From contig CANFLL010000031.1 in the NCBI GenBank assembly GCA_947447825.1, forward strand, positions 1-42,000: a DNA stretch of 42,000 bases, in the 5' to 3' direction. Below are positions 25,003-35,800 of this stretch, in pieces. This DNA is from Chitinophagaceae bacterium. GTDB taxonomy: Bacteria > Bacteroidota > Bacteroidia > Chitinophagales > Chitinophagaceae. Under the pieces are notes generated by a model. That model saw only the letters and a list, made by a program, of their open reading frames with translations. It was not told the origin of the DNA and did no database searches. The translations under genes were made by a program, and so were the position numbers. How positions within the stretch are numbered: position 1 is the stretch's first letter; each line of letters starts with the position of its first letter.

Positions 25003-28000
25003 TTATGCATCAGAATACTTCTCCTTTTGATCATCTATTGCATCACTCAAGAAACTGGTAGGCGATTTACCGTATTGTTTTTTGAATGACTTAGTAAACG
25101 AAGATGGACTCTTGAATCCTACCTCATAAGATATTTGTGATACACTGAGTTTGCGTTCTAGCAACATCTCCATGGCTCTCCTCAACCTGTAATTGTAGAT
25201 AAACTCGATAGGCGTTTGTCCGGTAACGGCTTTTAGCTTCCTGAATAAATTACTACGGCTCATAGCCACCATACTACCTAGTTCCTCCACGCTAAACTCT
25301 TCATTATCGAGGTTTTTAGAAACAGCATCTATTACATTCTGTAAAAACTCCTCATCTAATGGGTTCTTTGTAATATCCTTAGGAATGATTACCCCATTAT
25401 CTGCATTTACAAACTTTTCTATTATCCTCTTCTGCGACTCTATAAAATTAGCCACTTTGGCTTTTAATATATCTGGATTAAATGGCTTGGCAATATAATC
25501 ATCGGCGCCTATTTGCAATCCTTCGAGGGTGTTTTCTACGGTAGCTTTTGCCGTTAGTAATATTAAAGGAATATGACTGGTAATAATGTTTGTTTTCAGT
25601 TCCTTACACAGTTGAATGCCATCCATTTCTGGCATCATCACATCGCTAATAATCAAATCTGGCTCATGTTCTTGCAGGTATTCCATCGCTTCTCTACCAT
25701 TCAAGGTTCTAGCGATATTGTATTGGTTTTGGAATACCATTTCCAAATAATCCAACACTTCTATATTGTCATCAACTATTAACAGGTTATTCTTTGCTTT
25801 TTGCGTTTTAAAATGACTTACGCCTTCTAATATATTATCGTCTATCAGGTCATCCACATTATAATTCAGGGTAATTTTCTTTTCAGCAAGCTTATCAATA
25901 TTAGATTCTACCACTAAAGGTTTAATCTCTAAAGGCAGGTAAAACGAGAAGCTAGTTTTCACGCCCGGCTCACTTTGCGCAGTAATCAACCCATTATGCA
26001 ATTCAACAAGGTTTTTGGTTAATGATAAACCAACACCCGTACCCTTTAAAGCGTTATCACTCTGAAAATAACGTTCGAACAAATGGCTGAAATCATTTGC
26101 GGATATTCCCTTACCATTGTCTTCAATGGAGATACTTAGCCAATTAGCAAACTTAACCTTCGGCACAGAAGGCAAGGCTTTTACATCAGTTTGCTTAATG
26201 TTTATATGGATGGTTCCACTTTGTGGCGCATACTTAAAAGCATTGAACAAAAGATTGTTAAGCACCATTTCCATTTTACCGGGATCAATGTTCATCGGGT
26301 ATAATTCCCTATCGGTAGTAAGGGTAAACTTAATTTCTTTTTTCTCTGCCAGATGCAAGAAATTCTGGTAGACCTCTTTAACAAAAGCCACCATTTCTAA
26401 TGGCTCAGGTTTCAACTGCAACTTACCTTCATCTAGCTTTTGGAAAGTCATCAATTCATCTATCAAATACAACAATTTCTTGCTGTTGCGATGAATAAGC
26501 TGTGTTTTCTGTTTAGCTTCCGTTGGTAAATTTTCCGATGAAAGCATTTCCTCTGCAGGCCCTACTATCAACGACAGTGGTGTTCTGAACTCATGAGAAA
26601 TATCTGTAAAAAACTGGGTCTTCATTTCATCCAGTTTCCTCAATTGTTCTTTTTCTATTTTCTCATAAACTAGCTGTTGCCTTTGCTTTATCTGAATGAG
26701 GGTATAGCGGCTAATTACATAGAGAACGACCACTAAAATGAGGGTATAAATTAAATAGGCCCACCATGTTTTCCAAGGTGGCGGCAAAATAACTATTTTA
26801 AGTTCGGCAGGCACATCATTCCAAACGCCCAAATAGTTGGCAGCTTTTAGTTTAAAGATGTAAGTGCCAGCATCTAAGTTTGTGTAGGTGGCACTCCTAT
26901 TGTTTGCAGCAGCTTGAATCCAGTCTTTATCAAAACCTTCCATCTTGTAAGCAAAACTGTTTTTCTCGGGATTGGCAAAATGCAAAGCAGCAAAATCTAT
27001 TGTGAATACATTGTTGCGATAGTTTAACTCGATTGTTTTGGTATCGGCAATGGCTTGTTTTAAAATTACCTGACCATTAAATTGTTCATCTATTTTAACC
27101 GATTTATTAAAAAGTTTAATGTCTGCAATAGAAACGGTTGGTTTTTCTACGTCTGTAAAAACTTTAGTTGGATCGAAGGTTACAAATCCATCAGATGTAC
27201 CGAAATAGAACTGATGGTTATTGAGCTTGTAACAACAACTGTAGCTGAAATAAAGGCTAGGTAGATAGTTTTGAAATATTCCCTTTTTACTATCAAACTT
27301 CACCAATCCCTTAATGGTGCTTATCCATAAATTGCCACCATCATCACTCAAAATCCCACTAATAGATTTATCTGGCAAACCGTTTTCCTCAGAATATGTT
27401 TTAATGGAGGCATCCACAAAACCTGCTCCGCTTTTGGACATTTTCACTTTAGTAAGGCCGCTTTCAGAACCTAACCAAATGGTATTCTTGGGGTATTCAG
27501 TTATGCTATAAATGGTATTTCCTAAAATAGATTCACCTTTTTTATTTGCCGATACAATGTTCAATTTATTGGAATTGTTATCCACTATGGCTACACCACT
27601 ATTTTCAAAACCTACCCAAATACTGCCATTACTATCCTCAAAAACAGAACGGACAAATAAAGAGGAAACGGTATTCCCACCATTCTGATTTAGGCTAATA
27701 CTAATAATGGCCCCATCAGGATTCATTTTAAACAACCCCTTGTTGGTACCAATCCAAAGGTTTTGCTTTCGATCTTTCGTTATGGCAAACACCACATGAC
27801 CCGGCAACAGACTTTGAAAGCTTGTTGCCCCATTCCCCGACATTTTCAGTATGCCATTTAAAGTACCTAGCCAACTGTTTTTATCATCTATAAAAAGACA
27901 TCTCGTTGAATTGTAAAATGATTGAGAAGGCTCTACTGTATATGATTTAGAGGCATTGTTGGCAATATCGTAATTTATATATCCTTTATTAAATGTACAG

Positions 28001-29154
28001 AGCCATACATTACTACCATTAAAAGTATAAATACCTTTTACTTGGTCAGCATATTTTTGGTTAGCAAAAGTGTAGTAATGGAAGGGCAAACTATTCAAGT
28101 CTAACTTGTTCAGTCCCACTTCTGTACCGCACCACAGCACATTTGTTTTATCAATAAATACTTTATAAACCCTATCGCTACTGATGCTTCTGCTATTTAC
28201 AGAGTTGTTTCGGTAAAAGCTAATAGCTTGTTTTCCCTGCGAATTTTTAGAAATCTTAGCAACTCCCTTGGACGTTCCAAGCCAAATATCATTGCTAACT
28301 GATGTCCTAATATCGAATACTTGGGTATTTTCTAACGATTCATCCCCTGCAGAAAACGTGTTAAACTTTTTAATTGCTGTATAAGATTTTGTAGCCTTAT
28401 CAAAAGGCAACACCATCAACCCTTCGGCGGCAGTGGCAATATAAAGATCTTTATCATTTTCTAATAATCCCCAAACTTTATCGCCATAAGGACCTGGTTT
28501 TACATCAATTCCAAACACTTTATACTTTCCTGTGGTGGTGTTATAATTAACTACGGCATCATCCATAGCCACCCACATCTGGTTTTCTGATGCACCAATT
28601 ATTTTGGTAATGTTTGAGTTGAGCTGCTTAGCACCAACTTTTGTAAACGTGCCTTCTGTTGCATTAAACTGAAATAATCCATTCCTGCCTCCTACCCACA
28701 ATTTACCTTGCTTATCAAAATATAAAGAATTGATTCTGCCCGACTGCTGAATAGGGACTTTGCTAGGCAAAGTATAGTTTACAAAGGTTTCTTTTTGCTG
28801 ATCGAATTTGCTAAGTCCTTCATTTGTGGCTATCCAAATATCGTGTTCGGCACCTTCTGTAATATCATAAGCCCAGTTACCAATAATGCTATTTTTATCT
28901 TGAGATCTAAAATAGTTTTTAAATGAATAACCATCATAACGGCTGATGCCATTCATGGTACCAATCCATAAAAAACCTTTACTATCTTGATAAAGTGAGC
29001 GAATACGCTCGTCTGGCAGACCATTGTAGGTGTAGAATCTTTTAAAAAGCAAGCTAGGCAGTATGGCTTTTTCTTCAGAAACTGAAAAACTAGTTTGAGA
29101 AAAAACAACTGGAATTTGGGCAACAAAAAACAGTAAAAGAAACAATTTCTTCAT
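25003..29154 (-). CDS. Hybrid two-component system sensor/AraC regulator (HTCS)
   Basis: 1383 residues from the ATG at 29152-29154, which opens a signal peptide (MKKLFLLLFFVAQIPVVFSQ); a longer frame from 29295 would hide it. Order of domains: periplasmic beta-propeller repeats (about residues 35-700; NGLPDERIRSLYQDSKGFLW and similar), a Y_Y_Y domain (about 720-790), a membrane helix near residue 805 (WWAYLIYTLILVVVLYVI), a histidine kinase with the phospho-acceptor in DISHEFRTPLS near residue 855, an ATPase domain with N and G boxes (NNLLFNAFKYA, DNGKGIS), a receiver domain with the phospho-acceptor Asp in LIISDVMMPEMDG near residue 1171, and a C-terminal AraC DNA-binding domain (about 1298-1375). 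It senses an oligosaccharide and activates the locus. It sits directly downstream of susC, susD and the lipoprotein gene. Confidence 0.97.
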   Translation of the reverse strand: MKKLFLLLFFVAQIPVVFSQTSFSVSEEKAILPSLLFKRFYTYNGLPDERIRSLYQDSKGFLWIGTMNGISRYDGYSFKNYFRSQDKNSIIGNWAYDITEGAEHDIWIATNEGLSKFDQQKETFVNYTLPSKVPIQQSGRINSLYFDKQGKLWVGGRNGLFQFNATEGTFTKVGAKQLNSNITKIIGASENQMWVAMDDAVVNYNTTTGKYKVFGIDVKPGPYGDKVWGLLENDKDLYIATAAEGLMVLPFDKATKSYTAIKKFNTFSAGDESLENTQVFDIRTSVSNDIWLGTSKGVAKISKNSQGKQAISFYRNNSVNSRSISSDRVYKVFIDKTNVLWCGTEVGLNKLDLNSLPFHYYTFANQKYADQVKGIYTFNGSNVWLCTFNKGYINYDIANNASKSYTVEPSQSFYNSTRCLFIDDKNSWLGTLNGILKMSGNGATSFQSLLPGHVVFAITKDRKQNLWIGTNKGLFKMNPDGAIISISLNQNGGNTVSSLFVRSVFEDSNGSIWVGFENSGVAIVDNNSNKLNIVSANKKGESILGNTIYSITEYPKNTIWLGSESGLTKVKMSKSGAGFVDASIKTYSEENGLPDKSISGILSDDGGNLWISTIKGLVKFDSKKGIFQNYLPSLYFSYSCCYKLNNHQFYFGTSDGFVTFDPTKVFTDVEKPTVSIADIKLFNKSVKIDEQFNGQVILKQAIADTKTIELNYRNNVFTIDFAALHFANPEKNSFAYKMEGFDKDWIQAAANNRSATYTNLDAGTYIFKLKAANYLGVWNDVPAELKIVILPPPWKTWWAYLIYTLILVVVLYVISRYTLIQIKQRQQLVYEKIEKEQLRKLDEMKTQFFTDISHEFRTPLSLIVGPAEEMLSSENLPTEAKQKTQLIHRNSKKLLYLIDELMTFQKLDEGKLQLKPEPLEMVAFVKEVYQNFLHLAEKKEIKFTLTTDRELYPMNIDPGKMEMVLNNLLFNAFKYAPQSGTIHINIKQTDVKALPSVPKVKFANWLSISIEDNGKGISANDFSHLFERYFQSDNALKGTGVGLSLTKNLVELHNGLITAQSEPGVKTSFSFYLPLEIKPLVVESNIDKLAEKKITLNYNVDDLIDDNILEGVSHFKTQKAKNNLLIVDDNIEVLDYLEMVFQNQYNIARTLNGREAMEYLQEHEPDLIISDVMMPEMDGIQLCKELKTNIITSHIPLILLTAKATVENTLEGLQIGADDYIAKPFNPDILKAKVANFIESQKRIIEKFVNADNGVIIPKDITKNPLDEEFLQNVIDAVSKNLDNEEFSVEELGSMVAMSRSNLFRKLKAVTGQTPIEFIYNYRLRRAMEMLLERKLSVSQISYEVGFKSPSSFTKSFKKQYGKSPTSFLSDAIDDQKEKYSDA

Positions 29155-29525
29155 CACAATGGCAACGTTAATTGGCCGTAAAACTAATGAAGATTTGCTC
29201 CACTGTTTATTTTGTATGCCAATATATACGTAAGAGTTTATCCCCATTATCTTCTCCAATAAAAAAACAATCTGAATTAGCAACACCAAACACATACCTA
29301 ACCATTATACCTCTTCGGAAATGCATTTTCCCTCTTTTTCTGTTACCTCAGTGCCTCAGTGACAATGAAATTCTGTATAATTGGATAAAATGATTGCCAC
29401 AGGGCACAGAAAAAAACAGAGAAAACAAATAGAAGCCACTCTTTTTTATCATAAAGCAATTGTTGAAGAGCTCTATTACACAAAAATCTAGTCTAGACTT
29501 GACAAATACTTCTTATTTTCCTTCA
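29155..29525. other. Intergenic region upstream of the HTCS gene
   Basis: No gene seen. It should contain the HTCS promoter, but no clear TAnnTTTG box was found on the minus strand. Around 29335-29425 a purine/pyrimidine-biased stretch contains a direct repeat CCTCAGTG-CCTCAGTG and a partly inverted counterpart (CCACAGGGCACAG, AACAGAG). Near 29491-29500 is the small palindrome AGTCTAGACT. Confidence 0.6.
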
Positions 29526-29609
29526 TTTTCCCGACTGGCTATGTCATTCCCTCAACTGGTTGAGTCATTAACTCAGTTGAGGAAATCTCCTATTCAGCTG
29601 GGGTAAATC
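29526..29609. repeat. 21-nt period repeat array D
   Basis: Four 21-nt units start at 29526, 29547, 29568 and 29589. A fifth, decayed unit (29610-29630) overlaps the TAG stop (complement of 29620-29622) and last codons of the lipoprotein gene. Cores are CAACTGG, CTCAACTGGTTGAG and CTCAGTTGAG, so the dyad form CTCA-nn-TGAG is shared with array C. A 9-bp inverted repeat joins CCTCAACTG and CAGTTGAGG. The array is degenerate, but the phase is kept exactly. Confidence 0.75.
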
Positions 29610-29619
29610 ATTCGTCAAA

Positions 29620-30747
29620 CTAGTTTATTTTAATTTTCAAAAGTCTTGACGTTTCATTTTTTTGGTTATCGCTCGTGTTCTGCGCAACAAATACCATATC
29701 GTAAGATTTGCCTGAAACAAATGTTGAATCAATAGCAAAAGAATAAGTTGCATAAACATTATTCGACCGAATATATTTCATTCCTTTTGCTGGTGTATTC
29801 ACATAATTCTTGATGACAGCAGTAGGAAAATCGTGACGAACCAATTTTAAGTTTACTGGAGAAGTAATCAACCAATCTTCATTATCCGGATTGTTTTTAG
29901 TGGTTCCGGGATCGAAAGTGATTGGATAAGCAGTTTGAATGGAAACGCCGCTGCTATTGCAAGCTTTATTATTAATGACTAAAGGCGTGTTTACGTTGTT
30001 TACGCCATACTGGCCTACGTTCCAAGCATTGTAGTTGTTAGTGATATAACTAAACTCAGGGTTATTTTTTACATTAACTTGATACCAACCTACAAATTGA
30101 AAGTAGGGTAAAGTGTCTGTTGTTAAATTGGGAAAGGTGGTGAAAGGAGCCGCAAATAATGGTGTAAAAGTGCCATCTGCAAGCGTATTACTTAGGGTAA
30201 GGTTTTGTATTTGCCATTTCCTCTGTTGCGATGCTGAGTTATGCTTGCCCAACACTTGAAAGGCAATAGAAACAGAATCTGAATTGTTAAACTGAGAAAT
30301 ATCTACAGCACCAGAATTTACAAAACCTGTTGTTGTTATTTTAGGCCATTTGGCAAAACTGGTCATATCCATCCAGGTAGCGTTAGCAATGCTTGCAGAG
30401 TCATGTCCCTTTAGGTCTGTACTAATTTTAAGCAAAATAGTATCGCCCATATTGGTTGTATTCGCCTGAGATAAGGAGCTTTGAAACTTGAGAATATTTG
30501 TACCCGCAGCATAATTTCTATTTGCATTAGAATCATTGAAACCCGGTTTACCTGAATAAAACAAGATTACATCGGCTTCTTTATTAATGGTAAAAACTAC
30601 AGTATCGCCAATATTATAGCTTTGTTTATCGGCAGTTACATTGAAACCATCTGTTGACTTTGCATCTACCAATTTTTTGCATCCCACAGTAAATTGGACA
30701 GCAATAAAGAGGAGTAATACCGCAAAAGTTATATTATGCTTATTCAT
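29620..30747 (-). CDS. DUF5017-like surface glycan-binding lipoprotein
   Basis: 375 residues. The N-terminus is a lipoprotein signal with the lipobox Cys at residue 23 (FTVGC). Residues from about 35 (FNVTADKQSYNIGDTVVFTI, then FYSGKPGFND) resemble DUF5017, a beta-sandwich domain of Bacteroidota lipoproteins encoded just downstream of susD. The remainder is a beta-rich domain with many Asn and Thr. In this position such proteins usually bind glycan at the surface next to SusC/SusD; that role is inferred from position and family. It starts 24 nt after susD and is probably in the same operon. The stop is TAG and overlaps the edge of repeat array D. The ATG is at 30745-30747. Confidence 0.82.
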   Translation of the reverse strand: MNKHNITFAVLLLFIAVQFTVGCKKLVDAKSTDGFNVTADKQSYNIGDTVVFTINKEADVILFYSGKPGFNDSNANRNYAAGTNILKFQSSLSQANTTNMGDTILLKISTDLKGHDSASIANATWMDMTSFAKWPKITTTGFVNSGAVDISQFNNSDSVSIAFQVLGKHNSASQQRKWQIQNLTLSNTLADGTFTPLFAAPFTTFPNLTTDTLPYFQFVGWYQVNVKNNPEFSYITNNYNAWNVGQYGVNNVNTPLVINNKACNSSGVSIQTAYPITFDPGTTKNNPDNEDWLITSPVNLKLVRHDFPTAVIKNYVNTPAKGMKYIRSNNVYATYSFAIDSTFVSGKSYDMVFVAQNTSDNQKNETSRLLKIKIN

Positions 30748-30771
30748 TTCTTTTCTATTTAATTAAATTTA

Positions 30772-32796
30772 CTACCAACCAGGATTTTGGGAAAGTGCAG
30801 CCTCCAATGCCAATTCGGATGATGGTATTGGGAAAAGAGTAAACTTCTGCGGGTTTGATAAGAAATTATTGATGGGCAAAAGTGAAGAGTTAACAACACC
30901 CGAAGCAGGCGAGGTAACTGCATTATAACTTAGAATACTGCTTCTTGCTTTGTTCAAAGCATTTATCATAACAGACAATCCCCAACGTTTCAAATCGCTT
31001 CTACGCTGACCTTCAAAACAAAGTTCCCTCGACCTTTCTGCCATAATGCTATCTATGGTTACCACTGAAACATCTATTGATGAAGCTGTTTTAGGATCAA
31101 ATCCATACGCCCTTCTTTTCACTTGGTTATAGTATTCTACACCGGTAGGAAAAGCATTTGAACCACCTCCACGAACAAAAATATCAGCTTCAGCAGCCAT
31201 TAATAACACATCAGCATAACGAATAATTGGAAAGTTTGAAGAAGTAACAGTGGCACTTTTGGTTAAATTAATCTCATATTCTCTCCTCCATTTTGCAACA
31301 GGTCTGTCATAAACAGTTACATATCCAGTACCTGCAACAGTAATATTAGAGATACTGCCAGTAGAAGGGTCCAGAGTAACAACTCCTTTAAAAGAGGTAC
31401 TTCCAGGCGAAGGTGAAGTAATGCCTACTTTACATGCTGTAAAGGTTGTATCCTTAGTAGGTGCTGGTGTTCTTACTAATAAATATCCGGCACCTCCATT
31501 AACAATATTCACAGAAGTAATAGCACCAGTATTTACATCTACCACAGGATTTATAACAGCACCACTACCATAAAAAGTGGTATCATACCGAATACGCAAA
31601 ATTTTACCATCTTTATAGATGGTGTCTCGAGGCCATTTTATGTAAGAGGGCGTTACTGTGAATTTTACACCCATATTATAAAGTCTGTTACCCGCAGTAT
31701 CTAACAAATAAGGGGCAAATACCCAATCCCGACGTTGGTCTCCATTACCATATAAATTATACAAGGAAGGTAAAGGACGATAAGTGCCTGTAGATTTTGC
31801 TGTTGGTGAAGGACAAGTAATACCCATAAGCACTCCCAATTGTTGGGTAGCTGGATAGCCCAAGCCAGCATAAGAACCTACACCATTTGATAAGAAAGCC
31901 GCATCCCAGATACCTTCTGTAAGATTTTTATCAATGAAATTATCTTGCATATTATTGATAAACGTTCTTGCACAAGCAGGTGTACTTGAATATTGAGGAT
32001 GCGGACTACTATACAATGAATGGTTGTTGCTTGCTATTAACTTCTCCGCCCAAAAGAGTGCCTGTTTATAATAAGGCAAGCCGTCATTTGGGGTTTTACT
32101 AACAGGGCTACCCGCAGCAGAAAGGCAAACTCTAGCCAAAATAGCTTCTACAGCAGACTGAGTTACCGTTGTGGTATATTGTGCCTGGGTGATAGTTTGA
32201 ACCAATGTATCAGCAGCAGACATGTCTTTAATAATAGAATCGTAAATGGCTTTACTTGGTGTTTCTGGCACATCGAAGTTTGAACCCATTTCGGATGTTA
32301 GCTTTGTTTTGTAGGGTACATCACCAAAGTTATTGACCAACAGATAAAAATAGTATGCTCTTAAAAAGAGTGCTTGTCCTTTTATGTTAGCCCTTTTGGT
32401 TTCATTCATCACTGGCTGATTAATTACACTCAACAATACATTTGCCCGTTCAATTCCAGAATACAAAGTCTTCCATAAGTTTAAATAACTAGCATCATCA
32501 CTCGATGAACGAAAACCTTCTGTAAGTCCTTGAGTAGTAGATGAGTTTGCCGTTACACCATTATTAAAACCTTCATCCGTACCAGCATTAAAATACCCCC
32601 ACATTCCCCAACCATACAATTGTTCAGCTTCCAACGTGCTGTAAACCCCAGCCAATTGATTGGTTAATTGTGCTTCATTGGTAACATCTGTTGTTTGAAA
32701 GCCTAGGGGATCAAGACTGATGTCTTTTTTACATGAACTCAACAATAATATTATGGGTAACAATATTAAAGCTCCTACCCTATTTATATTTTTCAT
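30772..32796 (-). CDS. susD: SusD-like nutrient-binding outer-membrane lipoprotein
   Basis: 674 residues. The lipobox Cys is residue 22 (LLLSSC), followed by KKDISLDPLGFQTTDV, typical of the family. The helical (TPR-like) SusD core is evident (GQALFLRAYYFYLLVNNFGD; the C-terminal RSRELCFEGQRRSDLKRWG), and the protein ends with FPIPSSELALE-x(n)-QNPGW, the usual SusD ending. Residues of about 412-497 form an insert with GGAGY and AGTGYVTV motifs, like the GSGY repeats of the giant protein; this helps explain a length above the usual 500-600. It binds oligosaccharide on the cell surface and acts as the lid of the SusC channel. It lies 24 nt after susC and 24 nt before the lipoprotein gene. Confidence 0.96.
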   Translation of the reverse strand: MKNINRVGALILLPIILLLSSCKKDISLDPLGFQTTDVTNEAQLTNQLAGVYSTLEAEQLYGWGMWGYFNAGTDEGFNNGVTANSSTTQGLTEGFRSSSDDASYLNLWKTLYSGIERANVLLSVINQPVMNETKRANIKGQALFLRAYYFYLLVNNFGDVPYKTKLTSEMGSNFDVPETPSKAIYDSIIKDMSAADTLVQTITQAQYTTTVTQSAVEAILARVCLSAAGSPVSKTPNDGLPYYKQALFWAEKLIASNNHSLYSSPHPQYSSTPACARTFINNMQDNFIDKNLTEGIWDAAFLSNGVGSYAGLGYPATQQLGVLMGITCPSPTAKSTGTYRPLPSLYNLYGNGDQRRDWVFAPYLLDTAGNRLYNMGVKFTVTPSYIKWPRDTIYKDGKILRIRYDTTFYGSGAVINPVVDVNTGAITSVNIVNGGAGYLLVRTPAPTKDTTFTACKVGITSPSPGSTSFKGVVTLDPSTGSISNITVAGTGYVTVYDRPVAKWRREYEINLTKSATVTSSNFPIIRYADVLLMAAEADIFVRGGGSNAFPTGVEYYNQVKRRAYGFDPKTASSIDVSVVTIDSIMAERSRELCFEGQRRSDLKRWGLSVMINALNKARSSILSYNAVTSPASGVVNSSLLPINNFLSNPQKFTLFPIPSSELALEAALSQNPGW

Positions 32797-32820
32797 ACTA
32801 ATGATTATTAAAGTAATTTA

Positions 32821-35800
32821 CTAGAATATTACGTTTGCGCCAATGGTGATGGTTCTATACCTTGGATAAGGCGTGTAATCGAGACCTTGAGCCAATGCTG
32901 CCGAACCAGAACTAGGTTGAATATACAAATATCCAACACCAGCAGTGGCATTTCCACCAGAAACACCCGAAGGAACATTGGCAGGATTAGCACCACGATA
33001 GGTGGAAACTTCTGGATCTAAACCTGAGTATTTTGTCCAAGTGAATAGATTTTGTGCTGCTACAAAAACCCTCATTGAAGAAATAGAAACCCTTTTCACC
33101 AATTTTTCAGGAAGATTATAGCCCAATGAAATTGTTTTAAATCGTAAAAAGGAGGCATCCTCAATGAGTCTGGATGACAACCTAATTTTACCATCCAAAT
33201 CAGCACCACCAGTTCTAGCATTTGCCCTAGGAATATCGTTGGTAGGATTATTAGGTGTCCATCTATTTGCATAGTCGGCAAATTGATTAGCATTTGCATA
33301 GTAGTTTCCACTTGTATTGAAAATAAATTTATTCATATTAAGCACTTCATTTCCATAACTCCACTGAAAGAAAATTCCTAAGGAAAATGATTTGTAAATG
33401 AAATTATTGCTCAATCCTCCTGTGTGAATCGCTAATGGAGTACCAATGATTGTTCTATCATTATCGTCAATAACACCATCTCCGTTTAAGTCTTGATATT
33501 TAGGATCTCCTGGCTGAACTGAGTTGGCTGTTGTTCCATAACTAGCAATGCCAGGTTTGAGTATGTAATTTCCATTAGATAATTTATTAAAGTCAGCATA
33601 TTGATAAACTCCTCCCCATTTATATCCATAAAACTGCGTCATAGGATATCCCACTTTAGCTACCCAAGCGGTTGGAGCTGTGGAAATTGGATTCCAACTG
33701 GTTTGTCTAACGTCAGACGAACCGTAGAAGGATACCACTTTGTTTTTATTGAAAGAGATATTAAATGAAGTAGTCCATGAGAAGTTTTTCTTTTGAATAT
33801 TAGTTGTTGTTAAAGTAAACTCTAAACCCCTATTACGAATAGTTCCCGCATTTTGATATTGAGAGTTTGTTCCGTTTGCATAACCTGCAATACCTGGCAA
33901 AGGCACAGCTAATAAACTATTTTCTGTATTTTTTAGATAATAATCTACATCAATCAAAATCCTATCTTTCATAAAACTAAGGCTAGTCCCTAAATCTAAC
34001 TCCTTACTAGTTTCCCAAGTTACAATTGGGTTACCATAAAAGAAAGGAATCAATCCTGGCGTATTTACCCCATTAATAGGATATCCATAAGCAGTGCTGT
34101 AACCCATTTGATATCTAAAGGCTTGATCGCTCACTCTATTATTTCCTACGTTACCATAACTTATTCTTAGTTTACCATCAGTAAGTTTGTTTTTAAGTCG
34201 ATCATTCAGTTTCTTTATAAAAGGCTCTTGTGTAAAACGCCAAGCAAATGCGCCTGATGGGAAGAAACTCCATTGATGACCAGGTGCAAAACGAGAGCAA
34301 CCATCTTCACGACCAGTCACTGTAAAAATGTATTTTTCTAATAAAGAGTAGTTTACCCTTCCAAAGAATGAATACATCTGATTATGAGAAGGTGAATAAG
34401 CAATTTTTGTAGCCGTGCCAGCACCAAGACTTCCAATCCCTAGATATTCCAATGCTTGTGGAATTTGAATGGAAGTATAACCATTAGCATTCGCTTTGCC
34501 ATACTGATATGAAAAACCTGTTACCGCATCTAGAACATGGTTCTTGTTGAAACGCTTTCTGTATGAAAGGGTAGATTCAGTGAGGTAATTATTGTTGTTA
34601 TTATTGGTGATGGCTCCATTAATTTGATTAATCGGATTGTACAATACACCATTACTATTCACTGCCAAAGTGCCTTGAGATGTTTTTGAATTGTAAAATG
34701 ATTCCGAAGTAAGTTTTGTGTTAGAAATGCCACCAGTTATCTTAAACTTTAATTCTTGTGTGAAACTATATTCCAAAAAAGTGTTTAATGTGGTAGTTGC
34801 CGTAATATTTTTTCTGTATTCATTTAATGCCTGTTGCTTTGGATTCACCAAATTGTCTGGTACAAATGAAGAAGTACTGCTTAAAGAACTATCAATAAAC
34901 CCAGTTTCTAAACTTGATGCCCCAAGAACATCTACTGGTCTAAATGACCACATGTTAAAAGTAACACCACCACTTGTGCCAGCAGTAGGTATGGTACCAT
35001 AACTTTCTGTATTTGAATAATTCAGACTACCTCCCACCTTTAAATTGTCTGACAGTTTAGAATCTAGTGTGAATTTTCCATCATACTTTTTTAAACCTGT
35101 ATTGATGATGATACCTTTTTGATTGGTGTAACCACCACTAAAAGCAAAACGGGTATCCTTATTTCCTCCTGAAATACCAAGCGTGTGTGTTTGTAAGTTG
35201 CCAGTTCTTATCAGCATATCTTGCCAATTATAAGGCTTTACTGTTTTGTAGTAGTCCAAATCAATCCCATCGGCCAAGTTAATGTATCTTCTAGACCCGG
35301 TAGTTACTGGTGTTGCAGCAGTACTCTGAATACTATCTAATTCTAATTGCAACTTCACAAATTCATAAGGACTCAACATTTTCATTTTCTTGGTGACTTC
35401 TTGCAATCCGTTCGAAAAAGAATAAGTAACTTTTGTGGGTTCAGCTTTGCCCTTTTTTGTAGTAATCATTATAACCCCATTTGCCCCACGCGAACCATAA
35501 ATGGCAATTGAAGAAGCATCTTTCAACACTTCTATAGATTCAATATCGTTTGTGTTGATGGAATTGATGTCCATGTTTTCAATGGGGAATCCATCAATTA
35601 CATACAAAGGAGAAGTTTCTTGGCCAGCAGTACCACCTCTTACCACAATTTGTGAACCACCTCCTGGCTGGCCATCGTTTGAAGAAACAGTTACACCAGC
35701 AATTCTTCCCGCTAATGCTTGGTCGAAAGAAGTGACTGGGGCTTTTTTAATATCCTCCATGTTCACCTTACCAACCACACCAGAAAATTCTTTCTTTTTT

